From Candidatus Bathyarchaeota archaeon (lineage in GTDB: Archaea > Thermoproteota > Bathyarchaeia > Bathyarchaeales > WUQV01), in the NCBI GenBank assembly GCA_009889585.1, contig WUQV01000054.1:1-33491 (forward strand): a DNA stretch of 33,491 nt. Direction: 5' to 3'. The translations under genes were made by a program, and so were the position numbers. This document shows, piece after piece, positions 8,602 to 15,225 of the stretch. The notes under the pieces were generated by a model. That model did no database searches. It saw nothing but the letters and a program-made list of their open reading frames with translations, and was not told the origin of the DNA. How positions within the stretch are numbered: the stretch's first letter is position 1; the number at the start of each line of letters is the position of its first letter.

Positions 8602-9966
8602 TTGAGGGAAGCCGTCCCATGCGCTTTAACGATCGCCGGCTCTGATAGCGGAGGGGGAGCTGGCATCGAGGCCGATTTAAAGACTTTCTCATCCCTTGGC
8701 GTATTCGGGACGTGCGCCATAACGGCGATAACCGCTCAAAACACGACGGGAGTTTACGAAATCTTCCCAATTCCAGCTGAAGTCGTCAAACGGCAAATCG
8801 ACGTAGTCCTAGAGGATATACCCGTTCAAGCGACCAAGACTGGCATGTTATACTCTAAGGACATAATGGTGGTCGTCGCCGATTCGATAGATAAATACGG
8901 ATTACAAGTCGTCGTCGACCCTGTTTTCAGGGCTGGAACCGGCGATCCGCTTATTTTAGAGGAGGATAAACGAGCGTTAATCGAGCTCGTCATCCCGAGG
9001 GCCCTCGTCGTAACGCCCAACGTGTTCGAGGCTACGGATATGGCTCGAATGAAGGTCGTTGACGTCGATGGCGCTAAAGAGGCAGCTAAGAGGGTCGCGG
9101 ATCTAGGGGCTAAGGCCGTCGTCGTTAAAGGCGGCCACTTAGAGGGCGAAACGATCGTCGACGTCCTTTATTGCGAAGGGAAGTTCGAGATCTTTAAGAA
9201 GCCTCGCGTCAAAGGGCTCTTCCACGGGAGCGGCTGCGCCTTCTCAGCCGCTATCGCCGCTCATCTGGCCTTAGGCCACGACGTAATCGAAGCCGTGACG
9301 AAGGCTGAGCAATTCATGGATAACGCTTTGTCCTTCGCCTTTAGCGTAGGGAGGGGTAGGATTCCGGTGAACCCGATGGCCTGCTTGTACAATGAGGCCG
9401 AGAAGTACCACGTCTTAGACGACGTTACGACGGCAGCGTCGTTAATCGAGAGGAGCCAGGAGTTAGCGCCTTACGCAGCCGAAGTCGGGATGCAGGTGGC
9501 GATGGCCCTTCCTTACGCCTTAAACAAATGGCACGTAGCAGCCGTCCAAGGGAGGATTGTGAGGTTCGACGGAGGGCTTAAGGCCGTCGGTTGCGTTCGA
9601 TTCGGAGCCTCCGAACACCTAACGCGCGTGATCTTAAGCGCCATGAAGTACGACTCGATGTTTAGGGCCGCGTTAAACTTGCGTTATGATCAACAATTGG
9701 TGGAGGCCTTTCGAAAGCTCGGTTACGTCGTTTCCAGCTTCGATCGCCGCCTAGAGCCGCCTGAGGTGAAGGCCGTCGAAGGGATGACGTTAAGTTGGGG
9801 CGTACAACAGGCGATTAAGGCCGCAGGCAATGTTCCTGACGTCGTTTACGACCTCGGCGACATTGGGAAGGAGCCTATGATTAGGGTATTGGGAACGTCG
9901 GCTAGAAACGTCGTCGAGAAAGCGCTTTCAGCCGTCCGAAGCCTAAAGCGTTCATGTGAACGTTAA
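8602..9966 (+). CDS. thiDN: ThiD-ThiN fusion: HMP/HMP-P kinase and thiamine-phosphate synthase
   Basis: Bifunctional enzyme of thiamine biosynthesis. Residues ~1-260 are ThiD, which phosphorylates hydroxymethylpyrimidine and its monophosphate. The ribokinase-like motifs are AGSDSGGGAGIEADLKT at the N-terminus, VDPVFRAGTG, VKGGHL, and the anion-hole HGSGCAFSAA with Cys212. Residues ~275-454 are ThiN, the archaeal thiamine-phosphate synthase that replaces ThiE (YAAEVGMQVAMALPYAL, VRFGASEHLTRVILSAM, DVVYDLGDIGKEPMIRV). The start is TTG, supported by a TATA box about 33 bases upstream and by the kinase motif starting at residue 11. At 454 residues it is normal for the fusion. No other thi gene is adjacent. 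Confidence 0.95.
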   Translation: MREAVPCALTIAGSDSGGGAGIEADLKTFSSLGVFGTCAITAITAQNTTGVYEIFPIPAEVVKRQIDVVLEDIPVQATKTGMLYSKDIMVVVADSIDKYGLQVVVDPVFRAGTGDPLILEEDKRALIELVIPRALVVTPNVFEATDMARMKVVDVDGAKEAAKRVADLGAKAVVVKGGHLEGETIVDVLYCEGKFEIFKKPRVKGLFHGSGCAFSAAIAAHLALGHDVIEAVTKAEQFMDNALSFAFSVGRGRIPVNPMACLYNEAEKYHVLDDVTTAASLIERSQELAPYAAEVGMQVAMALPYALNKWHVAAVQGRIVRFDGGLKAVGCVRFGASEHLTRVILSAMKYDSMFRAALNLRYDQQLVEAFRKLGYVVSSFDRRLEPPEVKAVEGMTLSWGVQQAIKAAGNVPDVVYDLGDIGKEPMIRVLGTSARNVVEKALSAVRSLKRSCER

Positions 9967-10111
9967 CATCCTCCTTTTAAAGGACGTGCATTACTTTTCG
10001 GTGCAGAGCTTTAAAGGATCGTCGTTAACGTGGCCATATAACGTGCTACTGACCCTCGCGGCCCTCCTAACCATAGCCTTAGCTGCCATAATAGGGAAGC
10101 GAGGCTTATGA
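9956..10111 (+). CDS. Candidate 51-residue single-span membrane protein overlapping the end of thiDN
   Basis: The frame begins at GTG 9956, inside the last 11 bases of thiDN, and ends at TGA 10109-10111. The N-terminal half is polar (VNVNILLLKDVHYFSVQSF) and the C-terminal half is one strong transmembrane segment (YNVLLTLAALLTIALAAIIG) ending in KRGL. The overlap with the previous stop and the clean TM-plus-basic-tail design argue for a real translationally coupled gene. I know no family for it. A chance frame cannot be excluded at this length. Confidence 0.42.
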   Translation: MNVNILLLKDVHYFSVQSFKGSSLTWPYNVLLTLAALLTIALAAIIGKRGL

Positions 10112-10148
10112 GGAGAATCGGGCTCTTCAAACACTAGAGACAAGAATT

Positions 10149-10292
10149 ATGCCACAGCCTAGGAAATTAATCCGTAAAGCAAAAGCTTCTAAAAAGTTAG
10201 AAGTCAACTGTGCCTTGAAAGGTAAGCCAGCTGAGGTTTAAAGGTTGCTGAAGCTTTAAGCCCGAATCGTAGGAAGAGGTCTTTGGGGTTTA
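10149..10292 (+). pseudogene. Relic of a small antitoxin-like or DNA-binding protein cut off by a miniature element
   Basis: A frame from ATG 10149 reads KLIRKAKASKKLEVNCALKG, continues KPAEV, and meets TAA at 10239. It resumes in the same frame with RLLKL, a second stop, then ARIVGRGL, and stops against the miniature element at 10293. The 'L.V.C.L.G.PA' pattern recalls small crenarchaeal proteins of the type EVTCRLEGEPA, often linked to toxin-antitoxin pairs. Weak family call; clearly broken. Confidence 0.3.
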
Positions 10293-10562
10293 GTGAACTA
10301 CCCCAGGCTATCGCGTGGGGCTTCCTGCCTCAACGACGGCCTGCCGACATCTCCACGGGCTTAAATTCGGGCTATCCCAGCCCTACTTCGTTCTGCTTTA
10401 ACTCCTCTTTCGGCTTTACGAGATGCAGGGCTACCGGACGTGGCGCACGTGCCGACCTCATGCCTACAGGTAGACGAATTAACGCGTATGAATTGGTAAT
10501 ATAAGCGCATCGGCTTTCATCACCTCCCTCACGAAGGGGGACTTCCCGCCGATAGGGTTAAA
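10293..10562 (-). mobile_element. IS200/IS605-derived miniature element, copy A
   Basis: About 270 bp. In plus orientation it opens with GTGAACTACCCC, a hairpin (CCCC...GGGG) and CTTCCTGCC, and closes with ATAAGCGCATCGGCTTTCAT, a second hairpin ending GGGGGACTTCCC, then GTTAAA. Read on the minus strand it begins with a left-end hairpin and a TATA-bearing leader (GCGCTTATATTA), then jumps to the last ~30 codons of a TnpB-type tail (EVGLG-stop-PEFKPVEM) and ends at the right-end hairpin and GTAGTTCAC. TnpA and the catalytic part of TnpB are missing, so it can only move in trans. Copies B (14199-14460) and C (25166-25428) share the plan; A and C are nearly identical over 46 nt (10451-10496 and 25321-25366, one mismatch). 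Confidence 0.75.
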
Positions 10563-10692
10563 AGCCCATGAGCTCGAAACTCCTGAGTTAAGAGCTTAAT
10601 CGGCGATGAACGAAATGGCATACCGATAAGCGTGAGAGTGCATAGAAGCTTAATTATTATAGCGCTTGTAAGCGTGGATTAAAACTCCCTTA

Positions 10693-10717
10693 GGGACGGG
10701 GCAGGATTCGAACCTAC
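10693..10717 (-). other. tRNA 3'-end fragment (T-arm and 3' acceptor strand)
   Basis: The minus strand reads GTAGG-TTCGAAT-CCTGC followed by CCCGTCCC: a complete T-stem/loop and an acceptor 3' strand. I could not find a matching D-arm, anticodon arm or 5' acceptor upstream. GGGGCAGGATTCGAACC (10698-10714, plus strand) is identical over 17 bases to the 3' end of the tRNA-Cys gene (14855-14871), in the same orientation. It may be a decayed tRNA gene or an attachment-site duplicate. Confidence 0.45.
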
Positions 10718-10973
10718 GCTAAGCAGGGAATTGATTCAAGGAAAAGCTCGTGAGCGACGCGCCGATCGCTCTTCAGACTCCTGTCCAGAGACGGATGAGC
10801 AGTCATCGATTAAAGCACGAGCTACACAGCTATCTTCATCGTTAATTCCACCCTCAAGTCAATTATTTCTAACCGCCGAGGAGGAATCCAACTCCTTGGA
10901 CGCTTCAGTTATTAATAGGCACTTTTCTCCCTCATATTTTCACCAGCAGAGGAGCTTCCCCCTCACGATGCTG

Positions 10974-11357
10974 TTAAGTCAAACCACGACCTTTGAACGT
11001 GATCGTCACGAGCCTCTCGACATCCTTCACCCTGATCTTAACGTCCTCGATATCAAGCCTCGCCTCGTGAAAGCCCTCTACGTGAAGAGTCCAAGCAACG
11101 TCCCAACAAACCCTTACGTCGTCGCCTAACGCCTTAGCGAGCTCCCTTACGGCCTCCCAAAGCCACCTCGACCTCCAAGCGCCAGTCGCCTCGGCCTTCC
11201 TCGCCTGCTCCAAGCCGTAGCACTCGGCCAAGGCCTTGACGCATTCCTCAGCGACCTTGTAGAGCTTCTCAGACGACTGAACAGGGTCGCCCTTATCGAC
11301 GTGCTTTAAGGCCTCCTCGAAAAGCCTCTTTACCAGCTCGAGCTTTTCTTTCAACAC
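10974..11357 (-). CDS. PaREP1 family protein
   Basis: 127-residue helical protein, second PaREP1 copy of the window. Signature blocks: DKGDPVQSSEKLYKVAEECV (residues ~21-40), ATGAWRSRWLWEAVRELAKA (~56-75) and VAWTLHVEGFHEARLDIEDV (~86-105). The start is GTG 11357, directly followed by TTG. Its GC content and codon use match the core genes better than the A/T-rich relics around it. It lies inside the accessory stretch between the tRNA 3'-end fragment and tRNA-Cys. Function of the family is unproven; HEPN-like helical fold and toxin-antitoxin company suggest a stress role. Confidence 0.87.
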   Translation of the reverse strand: MLKEKLELVKRLFEEALKHVDKGDPVQSSEKLYKVAEECVKALAECYGLEQARKAEATGAWRSRWLWEAVRELAKALGDDVRVCWDVAWTLHVEGFHEARLDIEDVKIRVKDVERLVTITFKGRGLT

Positions 11358-11745
11358 CCTTCGCGGACTTCCTCCCTACGTACTTTACGTTCCCCCTCTT
11401 TAATCTTCTGCGCGAGCTTCGCGCTAGGCCAAGGGGTTTGGGGTAACCGAAGGCCTCGGAGGCGGCTGAGTTTGGTGCATCACCCATGCGTGAGGGAAAA
11501 TGGGGATTATTGAACATCAACATAGCATCACTTCTCATGGACGTAAGCTTTAATTGGGCCGACATTGAAGGAAGGCATTAGTGCTGCTCGTACGCTGGAG
11601 TCACCTTCTATGACGGAGGGCTAGGCTTGAAGAGGATCCAGTAGATCCCTTCGTAAAGCCGCACAAACCTTGGAAGGCCACCAGCACTAGTTTAGCAATA
11701 TAAGCCTTTCTGTTCAAAAGCTTATATATTCCACTCTCCCTTCCC
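11358..11745. other. 388-base gap upstream of the MFS gene
   Basis: No gene supported. A long minus-strand frame here has no protein character. The region ends in the promoter of the MFS gene: TTATATAT (11722-11729) and, further down, the Shine-Dalgarno-like GGAGGT (11752-11757). Confidence 0.4.
11722..11729 (+). promoter_or_regulatory. TATA box of the MFS transporter gene
   Basis: TTATATAT sits only ~20 bases before TTG 11746 and a GGAGGT follows that TTG. The true start may therefore lie slightly downstream at a non-standard codon, or the TTG may be used leaderless. Confidence 0.55.
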
Positions 11746-12999
11746 TTGAAAGGAGGTAATAGGAGAATTTCTAAAAGAAGTGCTGAGCTCGGAGGTCTTA
11801 AAACGTTTGCTTTCTTAACCAAAATAACTTTTACTAGATACAAAGACTTCTTCCTTCTTTTATTTTCGTCAGTGTTAAGTGCTTTCGCTATTAACTTGTG
11901 GTTCTACCTTCTCTTACCTCACCTAAGTTATAACGTAGGCCTGAACGAAGTAGAGATCGGAACGCTAATGAGTATTCGCAAACTCGTCGGCTTTATGTTC
12001 GCTTTAGTTGGCGGAGTACTTGCCGACAAAATAGGCAGAAGAATTACATGTATAATTGCAACGCTCTTACTATCAATAGGCATTTTAACCTTAAACTTTC
12101 ACTTTTTCCTACTTATAATAACAGCTATTTGCCTAATTAGCGCTGGAATGTACATAAGAAGTCCTGTAATCAAAATATTCGTTGCTGAGAAATTACCGGA
12201 AAAGGTTATGGGGAAAGGGCTTGGGCTGTTCTTCACAATAACATCGCTAGTTAGTGCTATTGCTCCCATCGTAGGAGGTACAATAGCATTGTATAGTTAT
12301 AATGTACTTTTCTTTACTTCTTTTGCTGTGTCGATAATCTCGGCGTTACCGCTCATCGCTCTTCGAGAAACCATTAAAGTAAGAGAGTCAGGAGAACGTT
12401 TAAGAGGGATCAAAACCTCCATACGCCAGTTAAGCATTGTATTGAAGGACAAGACGCTTGTGATCTACTATTTCGTTTGGGGTGTTTATGCGTTTTTAAC
12501 GGAGATTCCAATAACTTTCATACCGCTTTACGCAGCAGAGGTTCTTAAAATGAGCTCGGTAGAGATAGGCACGATGTTCATGCTAGTATCCCTTGCATCC
12601 ATGGCATCTTACATCCCAGGGGGGGCACTAGCCGATAGAATAGGAAGTATAAATACGTTAGCATTCTCACTAGGAATGAATATTCCATTATTAATGCTAC
12701 TTCCACTCCTCGACAAGTGGCTGTTTATCGCTGTGTACACTTTATCGGCTTTCATATTTATGATGCATGAGGCTCCGGAAACTAGCTTCATAGTAGAGAG
12801 AACTTCTCTTGAGTCTAGAGCTACAGCCATGTCTCTATTAGTTATGCTAATAATGCCTTTTTCCATCCCTAGCCCGATTATAGGAGGAATATTATGGAGG
12901 GAGTACTCGCCATATGCTCTCTTCACTATTTTAGCTCCAGCGCTAGTGGTGATAGCTTTATTTAGGGCTTTAATAAAGCCTCTTAAAAAGAAGGCTTAA
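11746..12999 (+). CDS. Major facilitator superfamily transporter
   Basis: 417-residue integral membrane protein with about 12 hydrophobic segments in two halves, separated by a charged loop near residues 205-235 (LRETIKVRESGERLRG). The MFS motif between TM2 and TM3 is present (LADKIGRRITC), with a repeat in the second half (LADRIGSINTL). The family exports or imports small molecules by proton coupling; this member resembles the multidrug-exporter type, but the substrate is not inferable. The start is uncertain: TTG 11746 is the only standard start near the promoter, and a GGAGGT lies just inside it. Base composition is A/T-richer than the core genes, consistent with its accessory surroundings. 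Confidence 0.85.
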   Translation: MKGGNRRISKRSAELGGLKTFAFLTKITFTRYKDFFLLLFSSVLSAFAINLWFYLLLPHLSYNVGLNEVEIGTLMSIRKLVGFMFALVGGVLADKIGRRITCIIATLLLSIGILTLNFHFFLLIITAICLISAGMYIRSPVIKIFVAEKLPEKVMGKGLGLFFTITSLVSAIAPIVGGTIALYSYNVLFFTSFAVSIISALPLIALRETIKVRESGERLRGIKTSIRQLSIVLKDKTLVIYYFVWGVYAFLTEIPITFIPLYAAEVLKMSSVEIGTMFMLVSLASMASYIPGGALADRIGSINTLAFSLGMNIPLLMLLPLLDKWLFIAVYTLSAFIFMMHEAPETSFIVERTSLESRATAMSLLVMLIMPFSIPSPIIGGILWREYSPYALFTILAPALVVIALFRALIKPLKKKA

Positions 13000-13008
13000 C
13001 GATCTCTT

Positions 13009-13240
13009 CTAAAATACCCCTGGTAGTGGGTTTTTTAGCTCTAATCCTAACCTCTCGGCCAAGTTCTTATCTAAGATTGTTTTTGGGAATCGTCGTAACT
13101 AGGAACTTTAGGGGTCCTATATCATTAACGTACACGTCTTCTACGACCATTGAGTTTTTCACGAACTTGAATTTCACGATAACTTCTTCCAATCCGTACG
13201 CACCTCTTGTAAAAAGATGGCTTATGGTAATATTTAACAT
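13009..13240 (-). pseudogene. Broken retropepsin-like aspartic protease gene
   Basis: From ATG 13240 the minus strand codes YGLEEVIVKFKFVKNSMVVE, then DVYVNDIGPLKFLVTTIPKN, and hits TAA at 13067. Removing one C from the CCCAAAAAC tract restores the frame to TILDKNLAERLGLELKNPLP, ending in TAG at 13009. The pattern 'VN.IGPLKFLV...I....AERLGL' matches retropepsin-like proteases, but the catalytic D-T/S-G-A is missing (FLVTTIPK where FLVDTGA..TVI is expected). So there is a frameshift, a lost catalytic aspartate and a short length (77 codons). Family call is inference from the pattern. It converges on the MFS gene. Confidence 0.5.
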
Positions 13241-13374
13241 TCAATGTTCGATAATATATTTGGATGTTTACGCCATCAGGTTAGCGGATGAAGCTTCGTA
13301 CGTGGGAACGAATTTCACGCTAACCGACATCTTCCTGTAGGATATTTCTTTGCTAAAGATCTTTCATCCGACAG

Positions 13375-13383
13375 TTTTATATA
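13375..13383 (+). promoter_or_regulatory. TATA box of the helix-turn-helix relic
   Basis: TTTTATATA lies about 25-30 bases before the first codons of the open frame at 13404. Confidence 0.5.
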
Positions 13384-13403
13384 GGAGGCTCTCCTAATAC
13401 TTT

Positions 13404-13696
13404 TGGATAGATAAAACGTTAGATGCTTATGCTAAAAAGCCTAAAACGCGGGAGGAATTCGTCACGATGCTGACGGATGCCGTGAGAAGAGACATGGAGT
13501 CACGTGTTCTCCTTGGCGTTAAACCGACAAAACCTACAGCTTTCGGAACGGCCAAAATTATGAACATACATAGAGATACCCTTTACGTATGGCTGAAGTA
13601 GTTCGATGTCGATTTTAAGGAGATCTCGGGAAGCTTACCGACAACATGCTTGAGGTGGTCAAAGCCCCTAGGTCTCATCTCAAGGGAGAGTTGAAA
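13404..13696 (+). pseudogene. Helix-turn-helix DNA-binding protein with an in-frame TAG
   Basis: An open frame from 13404 reads WIDKTLDAYAKKPKTREEFV, then TDAVRRDMESRVLLG, then the helix-turn-helix AKIMNIHRDTLYVWLK, and meets TAG at 13599. The same frame continues with FDVDFKEISGSLPT. In Fis-type/HTH_8 domains the text around the stop is TLY.WLKK(Y/F).(V/I)D.KE, so TAG most likely replaces a Lys or Gln codon. There is also no standard start codon near the promoter. Probably a decayed regulator. See the findings on in-frame TAG. Confidence 0.5.
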
Positions 13697-13700
13697 GATA
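13666..13700 (+). repeat. Short direct repeat, left copy
   Basis: CCTAGG plus TCTCATCTCAAGGGAGAGTT recurs with two changes at 14547-14586 (TCTCATCTCAGGGGAGAATT). The two copies bracket ~880 bases that contain the HEPN-like pseudogene and miniature element B. Confidence 0.5.
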
Positions 13701-13721
13701 TCTTGTCACTCCCCTTTAGCG

Positions 13722-14154
13722 CTAACTCCATGGCTTCGTGATAAACGTCCGTAACGCCAAAGAGGCCGAGCTATCCTTTTTAAGGCCCTCCACATCATCG
13801 ATGTAACTCTTGACCTTCAATATGTCATCCCTAACTCCCTCGAGTAAGTATTCCCCTCCGTAGAAGCACATCTCGTGAAGGTAATGTTCCCTTGCGCCGA
13901 ACCTATCATGAAAGCCCTTAGCCTTAATTAGGGGGTCCCGGAGCCAGCCTCCTATCCCTATGCAACTTGATCTTCTCCTCAGGAGCCCTCTGACGAGAGA
14001 GCGTTTGTAGCTTGAACGATGGCATTCCAAGCCTTTTCAGCCGCATCCCTGATTATAACGTCGCTTTTTCTTCCTCCTCTTTTCAAACTCGATTAAAGCA
14101 GCCTCAAGGAGCTTCCTGGCCTCGGGAATGTAGTAGGATGCTCTCTTCAGACAT
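13722..14154 (-). pseudogene. Frameshifted paralogue of the HEPN-like gene at 26687-27076
   Basis: Pieces in three frames of the minus strand line up into one protein: from near ATG 14154, YYIPEARKLLEAALIEFEKR; then DVIIRDAAEKAWNAIVQATN; then KGFHDRFGAREHYLHEMCFY followed by DDILKVKSYIDDVEGLKK. The last two match the intact protein at 26687-27076 (LRQACEKGWGAVAQGL and GEYLHGAGFYHG...LDVIEEMLKSLERL). At least two frameshifts and a stop break it. The family is HEPN/PaREP-like, helical, function unknown. Confidence 0.6.
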
Positions 14155-14198
14155 CTCGTCTCACATACGCGCGTCAATTAGCTTGCATAACTGGCGTA

Positions 14199-14460
14199 GT
14201 GAACTACCCGTCCCCATCTGAAGGGGCTTCCTGCTTCTGCGATCGGATTCGATCTCCATCCACCCAAAGCGCAGTTTCCCGTCGGCGGAAACTTTCCTTC
14301 AGCCACGTCTGGAAGGTGGGTTACGGAGGCCTTGATCTCCACAGGCGTAAATTCGGCCTGTCCCATGCCTATTGAGGGAAGGATATGAAGAACGAAAATA
14401 TAAGCGCGTCGGCTTTCATCCCCTAGCCTTCGCAAGGGGACTTCCGCAGAAGAAGTTAAA
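14199..14460 (-). mobile_element. IS200/IS605-derived miniature element, copy B
   Basis: Opens with GTGAACTACCCG, a CCCC/GGGG hairpin and CTTCCTGC; closes with ATAAGCGCGTCGGCTTTCAT, a CCCC...GGGG hairpin, ACTTCCGC and GTTAAA. On the minus strand the TnpB tail is better preserved than in copies A and C: SIGMGQAEFTPVEIKASV, then about 30 more codons to EAGSPFRWG, ending in the right-end hairpin and GTAGTTCAC. A TATA-bearing leader (GCGCTTATATT) survives at the left end. No transposase or nuclease domain remains. The middle third differs from copies A and C, so the deletion that created it was independent or older. Confidence 0.72.
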
Positions 14461-14849
14461 GTCACCTGAGTTTCAAGCCCTTGCAGGCATTCTTGAAACA
14501 GAAGGTCTAGCTCTCGATGCGCTGAGGCCTCCAATCCGCCGAAGGGCCTAGGCTTTAGGGCATCTCATCTCAGGGGAGAATTGAAGGCGATGACCTGACA
14601 GCGGGCGGAATAGGGCTCAAGAAAGGGGGTGAATGTGAAATAAAAAAGCACGATGTTATATGTGAAATCACCAAAGAATGAGAACTTCAACTTGACATTG
14701 TTCAGAATTCTGCTGGATTTGATTGTAACGCTAAGAAGAAATGGAATGGATGCGAAAGAAGTTTGCATAAAGGCTTTAGAGGGATTGTGCGCTAAACTCA
14801 GCTCCCTAGTTAAGAGGGCCTCAAAACGAGCCTCCTTGTTAAAACGAGG
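14461..14849. other. 389-base region beside tRNA-Cys, no supported gene
   Basis: Contains the right copy of the short direct repeat (14547-14586). A plus-strand frame from ATG 14653 reads like protein at first (NLTLFRILLDLIVTLRRNG, DAKEVCIKALEGLCAKLSSL) but runs on into the tRNA gene, so it is at most the relic of a gene cut at the tRNA 3' end. Confidence 0.35.
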
Positions 14850-14921
14850 AGCCGGGGGCAGGATTCGAACCCGCGTGTAGCGGGTCTGCAGCCCGCCGCC
14901 TAACCGCTCGGCCACCCCGGC
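14850..14921 (-). tRNA. tRNA-Cys (anticodon GCA)
   Basis: 72 nt, full cloverleaf. Acceptor GCCGGGG/CCCCGGC with discriminator U, as expected for tRNA-Cys; D-arm GCC...GGC; anticodon stem GCGGG/CCCGC with loop CUGCAGA (anticodon GCA); variable loop UACAC; T-arm GCGGG-UUCGAAU-CCUGC with one G-U pair. No intron. CCA is not encoded. A TATA box lies about 27 bases upstream on the minus strand. Confidence 0.97.
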
Positions 14922-15225
14922 TCATGACGATGGCTTATAACACGGTTATAAATCTTACCGTAAGACGATGAGGCTTACGACCGTTTCCACTTAAGCTTGT
15001 CCGACGACAGCCTCCTTCAATCGAGCTACCCTCGAACTTAAGCTAAAGTCTCGTTCAGACGTTTAAACGTCCAGCTTACGCCAAGCCGCTTTATGCCTTT
15101 AAACGCAGCCCTCTCGCCGATGAGCGTGAACGATCGCGTAAAACGAGCTTCGTATGCCGTACGAAGGCTTTATCTTATTCATCAGCACGACTAAACGTTC
15201 TTAAAGCCGTTTAACCTTAAGGAAT
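14922..15225. other. Intergenic region between tRNA-Cys and trpB2, with a hairpin
   Basis: No gene. CTTCGTA (15148-15154) and TACGAAG (15160-15166) form a 7-bp perfect inverted repeat around TGCCG, ~60 bases before the trpB2 start and followed by TTTATCTTATTC. It could be an operator or an attenuator-like hairpin. TTCTTAAAG (15198-15206) is the likely trpB2 TATA box. Confidence 0.45.
14945..14954 (-). promoter_or_regulatory. TATA box of tRNA-Cys
   Basis: GATTTATAAC on the minus strand, 24-33 bases before the first base of the tRNA. Confidence 0.6.

Noticed and set aside
10693..10795. A complete tRNA gene ending in the T-arm at 10693-10717
   Set aside because: The best 5' acceptor candidate (GGACAGG near 10786-10792, minus strand) mispairs, and no D-arm or anticodon stem folds, even allowing a long variable arm.
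14653..14880. 75-codon plus-strand frame next to tRNA-Cys
   Set aside because: It runs through the tRNA gene, so the C-terminal third is an artefact. The N-terminal part may be a relic but matches nothing.
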